From assembly GCA_954871525.1 (NCBI GenBank), contig OX940861.1, positions 35,663,201-35,727,200 on the forward strand: 64,000 nucleotides of DNA. The letters are read 5' to 3'. The DNA comes from Parietaria judaica. Its lineage: Eukaryota > Streptophyta > Magnoliopsida > Rosales > Urticaceae. The translations under genes were made by a program, and so were the position numbers. Shown in pieces: positions 23,487 to 35,411 of this stretch; the stretch's first letter is position 1; every line of letters begins with the position of its first letter. The notes beneath the pieces are model-generated. The model worked only from the letters and a program-made list of their open reading frames with translations. It ran no database searches and was not told the origin of the DNA.

Positions 23487-24058
23487 CTCACTGGACAGCA
23501 GTGAAGAACATTCTCAAGTATCTTCGGAGAACGAGTGACTATATGTTAGTGTTTTCAGGATCAGAACTGAATCCACTAGGTTACACTGATTCAGACTTTA
23601 TGTCTGATAAAGACGCGAGAAAATCGACGTCGGGAGCAGTGTTCACCCTTGCTGGTGAAGCGATATTCTGGAGAAGCGTAAAGCAATCCTGTATTGCGGA
23701 TTCCACAATGGGAGCTGAATACGTGGCAGCTTGTGAGACAGCCAAAGAATCAGTTTGGCTCAAGAATTTCTACATAGAACTGGGAATTGTTCCAGATGTA
23801 GATGGGCCCCAAACACTATACTGTGACAACAGTGGTGCGGTGGCAAATTCTAAAGAGCCCAGAGACCATAACAAGGCAAAATATATAGAGAGAAAATACA
23901 ATCTCATTAGAGAGATAGTACGTCGAGGCGATGTACGGGTTGTGAAAATAGCTTCGGAAGACAATCTGGCTGATCCATTCACCAAGACGTTGCCAGAGAA
24001 AATATTCAGGAGGCATCTGGAGAGTATGGGTCTGAAAGACATGGGTCATCTTCTTTAA
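23447..24058 (+). pseudogene. Copia RNase H (inner copia)
   Basis: 203 codons from SNPGMTHWTAVKNILKYLRRT to the polyprotein C-terminus RRHLESMGLKDMGHLL. RNase H acidic residues are visible in GYTDSDFM, MGAEYVAA and LYCDNSGAV, and in the final ADPFTKTLPE block. It is cut off from RT by a frameshift. It ends 15 bases before the polypurine tract and 3' LTR, as normal for copia. Confidence 0.87.
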
Positions 24059-24073
24059 GTACAAGTGGGAGAT

Positions 24074-26765
24074 TGTTGGACATATGTGTCCTTAAACAAG
24101 ATATTTTATCCATTTGTAAAAGATTATGACAAGTCGTTGAATAAAGATGATGCTTATTATGATAATCTTATTATAGTTTCTGGTAGAGTAAAATAGAATG
24201 TTTGATCCTTAGTTCATATAGGATGCAATTATGAATTATTATCACAACAGAGTCAGTGTGAAGAAGAATTAATAATCATAATAAATGAACTTAAAATGTC
24301 TGTGACCTGATTAACTGGGTGGGAGCCCATTAATCGTACAAGGTCATTAATGTGACTAAGTGACAATCCTATTCTGGATTTTGTGTGTGTCACACTCACT
24401 AGAAGTGCATTAAGTATGAAGTGTCTTCATACTGGACTGGACCTGACTTAAACTCCGGAAGTTATCATATAAGACCGTCACTGATAACTTGGAGTTGAGT
24501 CACTAGTAGATGATCAAATGGATATTCGATCTAAGTCCTGAGTGATCTTAAGTCCGAGCTGTTGGCTTGATTGTTCTTTGATTTAACCGTTAAAGAACAC
24601 AATATATTACCGTTGTTCCCAACACTATAATTTTGGGAACATGATAGTCAGCAGTAAGTGTAGCTTGGTCATAGATATGGGCATCACACAGCTCTCTTCA
24701 GAGTCATGATGATTCCCTTGATTGTCGGTGGTGAGAAGTGAGAGGTACCCGTGCGCAACTTATGAATCGAAACCATAAGTGGGTTACTCATAATATTACT
24801 GACTGAGTCAAGGATGAAAATGCAATGAGGGGCATAACGGTAGAAAACGCCTGCTCGTGTGTGGATCATCAAGTGAAAGATCAATAACCCGAATTTGATT
24901 GTATCAATGGACACCCTGCTGTTATAAAGGGAATAATATATACCGTATCACTAAAGAGTGCAGCCTCGGGTCTATAGTGGAATCACTTCGAGGTTTGACG
25001 AACAACTAGCAGTTCGTTGGAGCTTAAGTGATACGGGTCCAAACATTGAAATGTTTTTAAGATCATTTGGCACGACTCATAAAACTGAAGTCTGTGACAG
25101 ACATCAGATAGTTTTATCAGTAGCGTGGCAAAAGTACCATATCTTGGTAACCGAAATTAACTGACAAAATAAAGTAGAATTTGGATTTTCTATCAACATG
25201 AAAGTTGGTGGAAATTAAATTCTAAGCAACTTTGCTTTTGGAACCGAGTCGTTTCGACGTACGGTTTGTGATTTAGAGAATTTCTAAGTTTGTGATCGTT
25301 TCGGTAAACTATGAAATTAAATCACATGTCACGAATTTAAATGATGGTGTGTCACCATGACATTTAAATGTGTGATATTGAGATCAGAGAATATTAATAT
25401 AATTTAATTATTCGAATTTTATTATTAATGTATTATTAATAATTATTCAATAATTAATAGATTTATATTAATATAAAAAATAATATATTTTAAATATATT
25501 ATAGTGTAGAAATCGAATTGGGCTTTTGGAATGTGGATCCATTCACATTCAAATGGATAGACTTTGGTCTTTCCATAATTGCGGCAAAAGTACCAAAATT
25601 TTTGGTATTTGAGAAAAACCCTAAAATCAATTTAATCCATTGGATCGGTTATGATTTAATATCAACCGTTGGATTAGGATATTGATGAATTCGAATTTAA
25701 TGACTTGGTGATCAAGTTTCATTTTTCGAATTTGATTAATTAATTATATCCGTTAGATCGGTCTAAGATTTAATCTTTACCGTTGGATTGGAAATTAATT
25801 AATTATATATAATTATATTATTTTCAAATTATAGTTTAAGGATAAATTCAAAATTGTTTTTATTAAATCTTTTTATATTTGATTTTATCCTAAACTAATT
25901 TTATCCATTAGATCGGTTTAAAGATTTATCTCAACCGTTGGATCTAGATAATGATAATTCGAATTTTAATATATATATATATAATTCGAATTTATAAAGA
26001 TAAGAAGATAAGATTGGATTTTTGATTTTATCCTAATCTTTCTTATTTAATTAAATCCCTAATTAATTATATCCATTGGATTTAGATGAGATTAAATCTG
26101 GACCATTGGATTGAGATAATTAATTATATTTAATAAATGAAATTCGAAAATAAGAGAGGGAATTTCTCCAATTCGGTTACGGTTTGAGCCTATAAATAGG
26201 AGGCTCATTCTACACATTTTTCACACCTTTCCCCAGAGAAAAATTCGAACTCTCCCTCTCCTTTAGGGTCTGCGAATTTTCTCTCTGATCTCTCTTTCTG
26301 GTTCGGCTTAAGAGACTTAGTTCTCCGGAAGCTTAAAAAGAACCATCAGTTTAAATTTTGCGACGGAGTCCTGCCGGTGAAGCTCACGCTTCGGTACGAG
26401 GATTCCAGGAGAATATCCCGGAAGATCACGGGAGTTTCCCTCAGCACCGGCGGAGCCCTGCCCGATTCAGAACGCACAGCCGGAAATCGTCAATAGAGGT
26501 ACGGCCTTATGCATGGGGTTAATAAATGCAACCATTTACTGCTTTCTATTTATTTCCTATTATGACTAGATTATTAATAATGATATATGAATATTAAATT
26601 ACATAATATTTATCAGATCTTGTTGAATGGTTATTATCCGATATCCGGACTGTTGCACGGATAACAAGTTATTCCGCTTTAAATTAATTTTTAAAATGTT
26701 ACCCGGACGGTTCGGAGGTACAATTCGTGATAATTTTCATGGAATCCGAGACGTGATTTCCAACA
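24074..26765 (+). repeat. 3' LTR of the inner copia element
   Basis: 2692 bp, co-linear with 16125-18862. It has the same TATA box near 26189 and the same U3 motif series, with a 44-bp deletion after GATACGGGTCC. It is followed by the GAAAT duplication. Confidence 0.93.
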
Positions 26766-27419
26766 GAAATCCTTTTGGAAACCCGTTCAAAATAGCCTAG
26801 CAAAATATTCTCGTGTATTTTACTTGCAGTGAAGGTAACGATGGTCTCACTTGGGAAATCCATTCAATACCCTAGTAAAATCAATGTCTTTTAAAGCACT
26901 GACATATTTGTTATTCTGCCTTTACGTAGTATCACTAGTTATATCGTGACAATAAAATTTCTTATTAGAAAACGAAGAAGAACATATCACGAGTATGATT
27001 TTCTCATTTATTTTCTAGAGATGTTAATGTATATGTATAGATATTTTTCTCTAATCCCATATTAAGTGTGATGATGCTTACCGTATATATATAAGCTGTG
27101 TATTACGATTGTCTTGTATATATATGTAAATAATTAATGTATGTTTTATCGAATGCTTATACACATCTCTTATTAATTAATGTATACATAATATATTACC
27201 TTACATATTTATATTTTGCTAGAGTTTTATTTGTATAGACTATAGAGTGCATGTGTGTATAGTTTATAAACTGGCTGATATTCATATAATATATATACGT
27301 TCCTTATATATAAGTATATTATAAACTGCTCTGTATATATGTAGAAAAATAAAGGTTTATATATGTATAAGTTTATATGCTCTTTCATTTACATATTAAT
27401 CATTCATGCAGTATCTTTT

Positions 27420-28827
27420 GGGATAATTACGGCAAATATACCCAACCTTTGGTCAAACTTCCCCCCGTGTGCCCAACCTTTAAAATTGGCGGCAAAAATA
27501 CCCAACCTGCGTTGACTGTGACTCTGGCATAAAAACGTTAATTTTTCCGTTAACATCCCTCATGTGGCCGTTAGCGGCAAAAATACCCAACCTTTTTTTT
27601 TTAAAAAAAAAAACATTTTTTAATTTTTTTAATTTATATTTTTTTTACTTGATTAGTGATAAGTACTTGAATTTCAAATACATGGAATAACACAAAAGTT
27701 AGTCAAAACATCAATTGATATCTTAATGTGCTTGTATAAGCTATATTTGTTGATAAAAGTCTTATTATTATGAGAAATTTTAAACACAATGTTACGCGTA
27801 TTTAAGTAATTGATTTTTAATAAATTAATAAAAGGATAGTTATATAATTAATTTTTCTTTTTATTAAATAAAGTCAATTTTAGCCCGAGATATTCATCGG
27901 AAGTCTGTTTTCGCGAAATAAAGTGTCTAGATGTTTCCAGAAATATCAAAATACTCAAAAAGTCATTAAGTTTGCAAGAAATAGTCACGAAACGCTCCCG
28001 AAACCCTTAAAGTGGGCCAGGAGCACCTCAGGCGGCCCCACAGGCCCCACACGATCCACCACACGTCTCCTGCCCTCCTCACGTGCCCTCAGAAGGGCTT
28101 ACGTCAACCTAATGACGTAAGCAGAGGCACGGGTGTGAGTTTTCATTGTGTTTCATAGCTTCCTTCGGCACTATTCATATTTCTTAGCAGCGTATTTAAG
28201 GGTACGGATTTTAATGGATCTCAAGGGAGGTCTTTTAGCCAACTATTACTAATCAAGCTTATTGATTATTGATAAAAAAAATTTACTGGTATATATTCTT
28301 AAGCCATTTTTTTTCAATACGGAGACATTGATTGAACTACCCATATCCGGATTTGGTTTTCTGGGTATCCGAAAATCACTACCCGTATCCCGATACGGAA
28401 ATCCAGATACCTTTTTTCAAAACCATTTTCAAATTACTTAAAATACCCGTAACATTATGTATAAAATTTCTCATAATAATAAGATTTTTATTACCAAATG
28501 TACGTTATACAAGCACATTAAGAAATCAATTGATGTTTTGACTAACTTTTGTGTTATTCCATGTATTTGGAATTCAAGTAATTATCACTAATCAAGTAAA
28601 AAAAAAATATAAATTAAAAAAATTAAAAAATGTTTTTTTTTTCAAAAAAAAAAAGGTTGGGTATTTTTGCCGCTAACGGCCACATGAGGGATGTTAACAG
28701 AAAAATTAACGTTTTTATGCCAGAGTCACAGTCAACGCAGGTTGGGTATTTTTGCCGCCAATTTTAAAGGTTGGGTACACGGGGGGAAGTTTGACCAAAG
28801 GTTGGGTATATTTGCCGTAATTATCCC
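27420..28827. mobile_element. Non-autonomous Mutator-like element (MULE 1)
   Basis: Starts GGGATAATTACGGC and ends with its inverse, flanked by a perfect 9-bp duplication GTATCTTTT (27411-27419 and 28828-28836). A 9-bp duplication with long inverted ends is diagnostic for Mutator-like elements. The inverted arms extend about 385 bp each side. The centre (about 27810-28440) holds a GC-rich patch near 28010-28130 with a palindromic CTTACGTCA...TGACGTAAG and a piece of ATCCGG-rich hAT-like sequence, suggesting captured DNA. No transposase. A shorter relative lies at 49616-50104. Confidence 0.92.
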
Positions 28828-28849
28828 GTATCTTTTTATATATTTATGT

Positions 28850-30615
28850 CATGCTCCGGAAGTAGCCAAAAGAGGGTGATTTGTTAATAGAAGATCCTGT
28901 AATTGAGTGTCATATATATCCCGGAAGTGATACACAATTTTGTTAATATTTTGAGTTAATAAAAAAAAATCCCCGAAGTGAATAATATATTCTATAAAGT
29001 ATTTTAAGTTCTACAATATTCCTTGAAGTGAATACCCTCATCTCTTAATTTTGGATTAGAAACATTTCCTGAAGAAACTACTACAATTATAAGAAAATAT
29101 TTAAAGCTATATTCCCTGAAGTGAATGACTATATTTCAACTAAGGAGTAAAAGTTAATCTCGGTCAAAGACTAAGTTAACACTATTCCCTGAAGTGAATT
29201 TTATATTCTAGGTAATGGAAAAAAAAATCTACCTCTTAATATTAGAGCAAATATTACAATTCCTGAAGAAAATATTAATGGTGTATGTTATGTTAGTATT
29301 TGATAATATGAAGTACAAATTATTATATAAGGTCTAAAGTTCATCCATTTAAGAAAGTTTACATTACCATCAAAAGTGGACAAATAATTTTATAAACCCA
29401 TGATAATATTTTCGATGAGGCATCGCATCACCACTAGAAGTGGGTAAATAATGTAAATCCTTGAAGAGAACGTAAATAAAAAGTCAAAACGTGATTCCTT
29501 GAAGAGAATGCTTACTTGTATAATTGAAGGTGGATATATCATTCCTTGAAGTGAATTTATACATAAAGATACAATGAGTATGAGTTATAAAGATAGAGTG
29601 ACTTGCAAATAAAATTATTTCCTGAAGAATGTAATTGAAAGTGAAAGATAAAATGGCTAGAGTAATTTCATTCTTCGAAGTGAATGTTGACTGAATCACT
29701 TGAAGTGTTAAAAAGCTACTAACAATGTCTATACGAGTATTAAAATAACGAGAATCTTCACTTTCATAGTCTATGATTTTTGAGTTAGTATTCTTTTTTT
29801 TTATTATTATTTGATTTATATGTTTATTATTTAATTTTAATTTCTGTATGATCTATTTTTCTTTTTTAGATTATTATCCATTACATATTTACATATTATA
29901 TTTCCTAAAATAAATTGGTTTATGAGCTTCGCAAGCTGAATATTGCAATGCTATTAGTGGGGTTTTGTTGACGCAAATCTCAAAGAGATGCTTATAAATA
30001 AATGTCTTTGACATGAAAATGAAAAGAAATGGTTGTGAAAATTTCCTCTACCTGAAGTAGAAAAAAAATAAATTAAGTATATTGGAATTACTACCTGAAG
30101 TAGAAAATAAATTAACAATATTGAAATTACTACTTGAAGTATAATAAAAGAAAATATTTAAAGTAGAGATATATGGCGAAAAAACACTTATTTAAGTTTG
30201 TAACCCTATAATGGAAGCCTTATCAGCTTTATTATCTAAACATGAGTGTTGTTCACGTGATAAACTTATTGCATAAGCTCAAACGTGAAAATGGGGAGAA
30301 AGTATCATGATTTAGATACTTCAATATTATTAAGACTATGAGTAAGCATAAATGAGACTTATTAAATATCCTCCAGAAGAGGTCTGCTCAAAATAAGAAC
30401 TTTAAGTTAAAGAAAATGAGCATTCTCTCCCCGTGTATTATATGATGAATAAATGAGAAAAGTGAATTGGAAGCTCACTAATAAAACCAAAAGTTCGCTA
30501 ATGAAAGTTCATAATAGAACCAGAAGTTCGCTAATAGAATTGGAAGTTCACTAATAGAACCAGAAGTTCACTAATAGAACCAGAAGTTCGCTAATAGAAC
30601 CTGAAGTTCACGAAT
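28850..30615 (+). repeat. Dispersed GAAGTGAAT motif series grading into a 20-bp tandem repeat
   Basis: In the decayed interior of the outer copia element, a 15-16 bp motif close to ATTCCTTGAAGTGAAT recurs about 15 times between 28855 and 29710, roughly every 50-90 bases. It changes to CTACCTGAAGTAGAAA (three copies, 30048-30145). It then becomes a clean 20-bp tandem repeat, GAAGTTCACTAATAGAACCA, about seven copies at 30488-30615. No protein domain is recognised in this part, which occupies the gag position. Confidence 0.75.
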
Positions 30616-30617
30616 GT

Positions 30618-30805
30618 TGGCATGACCGGTGTGGCTATACCGGATCAATAATGAACAATATGGTTCGTTGAATTCTCATATGGTGATTTATTTCAAAGTG
30701 AAATATTTATTGAAATATTAGCATGTTGCGATTAGTAAACCTGGAATATTGATGGGCCCATATATTAGTGAAATATTATGAGTAGATGCATCTACTAAAT
30801 GATCA

Positions 30806-30856
<51 letters not shown>

Positions 30857-32620
30857 GTAGCAACTTGAAGTCTGCAAGAAAATTCCAGATTATGAAATGA
30901 ATTTCGTTGACTGCTAAATGAAAAGGCATCCTATGTGATGAGGTATAAATAATCACCTCATTGGTGTAGTCAAATATTTTGTTAATACCTCCATTTACTA
31001 TAGAAAATAATTGAATACAAGGTTCCCTAAGAATTAGGGATATCATGTATTAAGCCAACGATAATTTTTTTTTAAAGATCTCCTCGATTTACTAGCTAGG
31101 TTCCTATATATAATAATTTTATGTGCGATATGATATTGTAATCTCCACCACAACACATATAAGATGGGTTCTCTCCAGAATGAGACTTGACTAATAGTTT
31201 TGTCACAAAGAGGGGAAAAAGATAGACAGCTGAATATAAATATATAAATTGAAACTAATATGATCCTCGTTTATACTGCCAATCACTCAAGAAGAGATGA
31301 TAAATATATATAACACTGTCAGGCTCCAATCCTAGTAGGATATTTAGATTGAAATATGATACTAACATGTTACTCGAATCCCAAAGGCAATGACGAAATT
31401 ACATGGAGCAAATAAATAAATAGCCATATTAAGGAGGTAGGTTCTCCTGAAGAAACCATAGACATAACTATTCCAAAATCATAGAAGGTTATCAGGTACC
31501 TGGAAATTATTGAAGTATAAAAGAGCTAGAAAGTTGTGTCGTTATATTGAATAAATGGGATTAAGAGTTATTGAAAATTGTCGACAACACATTACAAAAA
31601 ATTAGCGCTATATAAATAGAAAATAAATATAGAGGATCTTGAATTATTGAGATTGAATCAATTGGCCAAATATGAAGACGCGATATTGGACCAGTAGTCC
31701 AAACGTTTTGACAAAGGGCATGCCAGTGGGGTACAAAATTATGTGAGAAGTTATATTGAATTAAATTTATGTGAGCATTTCGCAAATCCTGGCGCTTAAT
31801 GTCCCTATGTGGTGGATATATTATATATGGCAGTATTAAGTTTTATAATATTCGTCTCACAAATGTGATCACAAAGACTTATGAATTATGTATTCTTAAT
31901 GGATCCCGAAGATCCGAAGAAAAAACAAAATCCTAGGATATATGTATCGGAGCGTTAGTTAAATGCTTATGATTAATTTCTAAAAAAGGATATATATAAC
32001 TCTTTGACTAAGGGTACATTATTATTTAGAAGCTCTGATGGAAATTTATTATAAGTTTTATGATGAACATAAGCCGTAAGAGTTCTTGAAGAATTCACTG
32101 AGACAATTTATTGATTGAGAAAGAGTTTAATAGGAATTCATTCCTCATATAAAAGAGTTAGTAGAACTCTATACGTTTTAGAAATTTTCATTGAGTACCC
32201 CAATGATTATATGATATTATGAAATATTTTGTTTTAAATGATGAATCTATTACATTATAGTATCTTTGGAATACTTGTGTTTTTATGTTGTTTTACAGGT
32301 TATCTATTACATAAAGATCGTTATTGGATAATGAAGTATATCATCAGAAAGTTCTCTCAGTTCGCGGGGAAATGCTTACTATGAAGTAAATATTTGATTC
32401 AAGCAATTGTCTGGCGGATTTGCTCACAGAGACCGACTCACAAGATTAGAATGATACAACTCTGAGAAGTCAAATGTTCTTGTCATCAGGGGGAGTAGTA
32501 CGCGCTGTACTCTTTTTCCTTTACCAAGGTTTTATCCCACATTGGGTTTTCCTGGAAAGGTTTTAACGAGGCAGCTTAAAGTCGATTTTGCATATTACGA
32601 TGACATTGACATCCAAGGGG
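30618..32620 (+). pseudogene. Decayed pol remnant of the outer copia element
   Basis: Translation of 30618 onward gives WHDRCGYTGSIMNNMVR followed by stops. This matches the WHDRLGHPGS-type start of the copia GAG-pre-integrase domain. The next 1.7 kb is too decayed to assign. Near 32405 the frame NCLADLLTETD matches the end of RNase H, and the 3' untranslated part has the lineage-typical polypyrimidine and GGTTTTAACGAGGCA block. A (TA)n tract fills 30809-30853. Confidence 0.6.
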
Positions 32621-32623
32621 GAG

Positions 32624-32846
32624 TGTTATAAATCATGGGATTTTGTGGATGTCAATATTGTGATAGTCAACTATGTCATTACTATGTAATATTCACATTT
32701 ATTGTATTTCCTATTTCCACCTCTCTCAAGCCCTGTATATAGAGGCATATGGGGTTCATTGTAGCACACATCAAAGAGCAATAAAACTCTCTCTATTCCC
32801 TCTCATATTCTCTCTTCTTCTTGTCTTTGTTCTTTAATTTATAACA
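32624..32846 (+). repeat. 3' LTR of the outer copia element
   Basis: 223 bp, about three single-base differences from 15806-16028 by eye. The TATA region reads CCCTGTATATAG here. It is preceded by polypurine ATCCAAGGGGGAG and followed by GTAAG. Confidence 0.92.
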
Positions 32847-33033
32847 GTAAGGAATATATGTAACCATAATTAAATAAAATGACGCACACACAATAAAATT
32901 TGAAGGGAACAATAACGGGCTAATAAGCCTGAAATCAACTTCAATATCCCATGATTATAAATCATGAAATAAATCACTCTAAAAAAAATAAACATTAAGT
33001 CATACTTATAAGAGATGACATCTGGGTATTACA

Positions 33034-33571
33034 GTGATACTGTTTATAATAGAAACAACAAGGTGACTTGACGTCTTAAAATCAAGGTATTGGAAATGGT
33101 AGAAATAGTCCTCGTTTATAATCATATGGAAAGACCATGTAATGTATTGTACATTTTGATAATTCTTCCGTAGTTCCTTGATTTTTTTTATCGATAATGT
33201 TTATTAATTTACATGAAATTAGAAAAGATGATGTTGCAAAATGCCACATCGTAAACAAAGAATTACGGCTGTATATATATAAATAAGAATATAATTTTAT
33301 CGTCATTTTCAATATAAAAAAAAAAAACAATTATTCTACGTGAGGAGCCATATTTTAGTATCACGAAAGACATACATTGATTATGATTGAACAAGAGAAT
33401 TGAGGAAGGCCACACGTTTAATTTAACGGATTAATAACTTAAAATATATTAATGAACTTTTTTTTAAGGAATAAATAAAATATTTGATTGGTTCAATATT
33501 AAAAAAACAATATTAAACAATAAAAATATTGTTTATTCTTTTTTATTAGTAAAATATTTTCTTTTAGGGCA

Positions 33572-33621
<50 letters not shown>

Positions 33622-33798
33622 TAAACGAATAAAAAATTTGTTCATTACACGCCAAGTATGAATTAATCTTAAGTTTTAAGATGATAAAAAATTTGAAAAA
33701 CCATAAAGTTGTACAAAAATTTTACGTTATAAAATATTTCTTTAAGAAATTGTTCAATAATTTGAGTTGATGGGGCATTTATGCACGTATGTGTTGAC
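33034..33798 (+). repeat. 1.3-kb tandem module, copy C, right part
   Basis: Continues the module cut at 12623, starting inside GTGAT|ACTGTTTATAATAGAAACAAC. Exon-like segment 2 (from about 33088) stays open (VEIVLVYNHMERPCNVLYILIILP, then stop). A (TA)n tract lies at about 33573-33617. Confidence 0.75.
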
Positions 33799-34793
33799 GA
33801 ATTCTAAAGATATTTGAATGAATTACTCTAAAAAATATATTCAATGTTTCGCTATTGGATTAAAAACATTGTTATTTTTCTATAGTGAGCCATACTCAAA
33901 TTTTAAGACTTGAAATAAATGGCTTTTTGTTTCAGATGAAAATTTAGGTAAATATTTTTTAATTTTTTTATATGATTTTTTTATGTTTGTTTTTATTTGA
34001 TTATTTGTGTAGTATTTTCATAAATATGTATTTCGTATTTGAAAGTTTTATGTTTATGGTGTTTATCATATATATTTTTTTATGTTTAGGTAAATGAGGA
34101 ACTACAAGGCGACTTCACGCAGTACATCAAGATATTGGAAATGGTAAAAGTAAAATAGGATTTTTGACGTTTGTGTTTAAAATTAAATATGATTCTTTAC
34201 GTTTGTGTTTATTTGATTATTTGTGTAGTATTTGACGTTTGTGTTTATTTGATTATTTGTGTAGTATTTGTATGACGTTGTAAAAGCAAGGTATTGGAAA
34301 TGGTAGAAATAGTCCATGTTTATAATCATATGGAAAGACCATGTAATTTATTGTACGTATTGATAATTCTTCCGTAGTTCCTTCATTTTTTATCGATAAT
34401 GTTTATTAATTTACATTAAATTAGAAAAGATGTTGTTGCAAAATGTCATATCGTAAACAAAGAGTTACGGTTGTCTATATATACATATAAGTAGATAATT
34501 TTATCGTCATTTTCAGTGAAAAACAATCATTTCACGTGAGGAGCCACAATTTATTAGCATGAAAGACAAGCATTGATTATGGTTGAACAAGAGAATTGAG
34601 GAAGGCCAGACGTTTAATTTAACGGATTAATAACTTAAAATGTATTAACTTTAATACTTTTAAATGAACAATTTTTTTTTTGAAAGAATAAATAAAATAT
34701 TTGATTGGTTCAATATTAAAAAAAACAATATTAAACAATTAAAATTATTTTTTATTCTTTTTTATTAGTAAAACAGTTTCTTTTATAGCAAGT

Positions 34794-34832
<39 letters not shown>

Positions 34833-35411
34833 AAACGAATAAAAAATTTGTTCATTACACGCCAACTATATATTAATCTTAAGTTTTATGATACAAAAAT
34901 TTGAAAAACCAGAAAGTTGGTCAAAAATTTTACGTTACAAAATATTTCTTGAAGAAATATGTATTATTTTTCTTTTTTATTAAAAAATAACAAAAAAGTG
35001 AGTTCAAATTTCAAAACATGTGCAACAAAAAAATTAGTTTAGTGTTGGTTTCCAGACTCGGATCGTTGCCGAGAGCGGCTTTGGTGGTTAAACGACAACT
35101 AAGATGAAAACACACACTACTACACTTGTATATTAATCTGGCGAAAGAAAATATGACATATTGCTTATAATGGGAAGAATTGGTGTTGCAATTACAGCCC
35201 ACAAAACATGCTATATATAGAGAGAGCTTTAGTCCCAAGAAATTACTATTCTACCCTTAACCTCGAGCGACAAGTTTACTTGCTAGGCAAGTATTATTAT
35301 TATAAGGGAGCTTGCTGCCCAAGTTTTGACAAGACTTATGTATTATATTTAGGGAGTATTATTTGTTCAATAATTTTAGTTGATGGGGCATTTACGCAAG
35401 TATGTGTTGAC
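33799..35411 (+). repeat. 1.3-kb tandem module, copy D
   Basis: Fourth copy, starting GAATTCTAAAGATATTTGAATG. Exon-like segment 1 is 34090-34143 (VNEELQGDFTQYIKILEM) and segment 2 starts near 34291 and is open to its stop. Part of the intron-like region is duplicated near 34198-34265. A 305-bp LTR-like insert splits the 3' part. A further partial module start follows at 35412-35480. Confidence 0.75.
35043..35347. mobile_element. 305-bp LTR-like insertion (TRIM or solo LTR)
   Basis: Inserted in module copy D with TTTAG on both sides (35038-35042 and 35348-35352); copies A and B give the empty site. It starts TGTTGGTTTCC and has a TATA-like GCTATATATAGAG near 35211. It ends TATTATA instead of the usual CA. 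A related sequence starting TGTTGATTCC lies at 55215. The small size suggests a TRIM LTR or a short solo LTR. Confidence 0.65.

Larger units (their letters stand above)
16125..26765 (+). mobile_element. 10.6-kb Ty1/copia element with 2.7-kb LTRs (inner copia)
   Basis: Inserted in the leader of the outer copia element, with GAAAT duplications (16120-16124 and 26766-26770). LTRs are 16125-18862 (2738 bp) and 24074-26765 (2692 bp). They are highly similar, apart from a 44-bp stretch missing from the 3' copy near 25038 and small changes. A tRNA-iMet-type primer site (TGGTATAAGAGCC, one mismatch) starts at 18864, and a polypurine tract (AAGTGGGAGA) precedes 24074. The interior carries protease, integrase, RT and RNase H remnants in the copia order PR-IN-RT-RH, broken by stops and frameshifts. 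No intact gag is seen. Fragments of the same family lie on the - strand at 47852-55110. Confidence 0.93.
15806..32846 (+). mobile_element. Ale/Retrofit-like Ty1/copia element with decayed interior (outer copia)
   Basis: LTRs of 223 bp at 15806-16028 and 32624-32846, flanked by GTAAG duplications (15801-15805 and 32847-32851). A primer site (CGTTATCAGCACGAG) follows the 5' LTR and a polypurine tract (AAGGGGGAG) precedes the 3' LTR. After removing the two nested elements the interior is about 4.5 kb, normal for this lineage, but it has no long ORF. Recognisable remnants are a GAG-pre-integrase start (WHDRCGYTGSIM near 30618) and the 3' region near 32390-32620, where translation gives NCLADLLT and then the typical ...FPLPRFYP... 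tail. The LTRs differ at only about 3 of 223 positions. Confidence 0.88.
12624..33033. mobile_element. 3.4-kb solo LTR (gypsy-like), split by nested copia elements
   Basis: Starts TGTAACGACCC and ends GGGTATTACA, flanked by a 5-bp duplication GTGAT (12619-12623 and 33034-33038). Excluding the nested copia element it measures about 3.36 kb (12624-15805 plus 32852-33033). There is no coding sequence and no second LTR, so it is read as a solo LTR. The length and TGTAACGACCC start resemble Tekay/Del-type chromovirus LTRs, but that assignment is an inference. A GC-rich 41-bp repeat block lies at 14891-15075. AT-rich sequence fills the rest, with (TA)n near 13904-13922 and 15687-15710. Confidence 0.75.

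Noticed and set aside
28332..28541. Short frame in the MULE core as a captured gene
   Set aside because: The PYPD-type repeats come from the ATCCGG-like DNA motif and no protein family fits.
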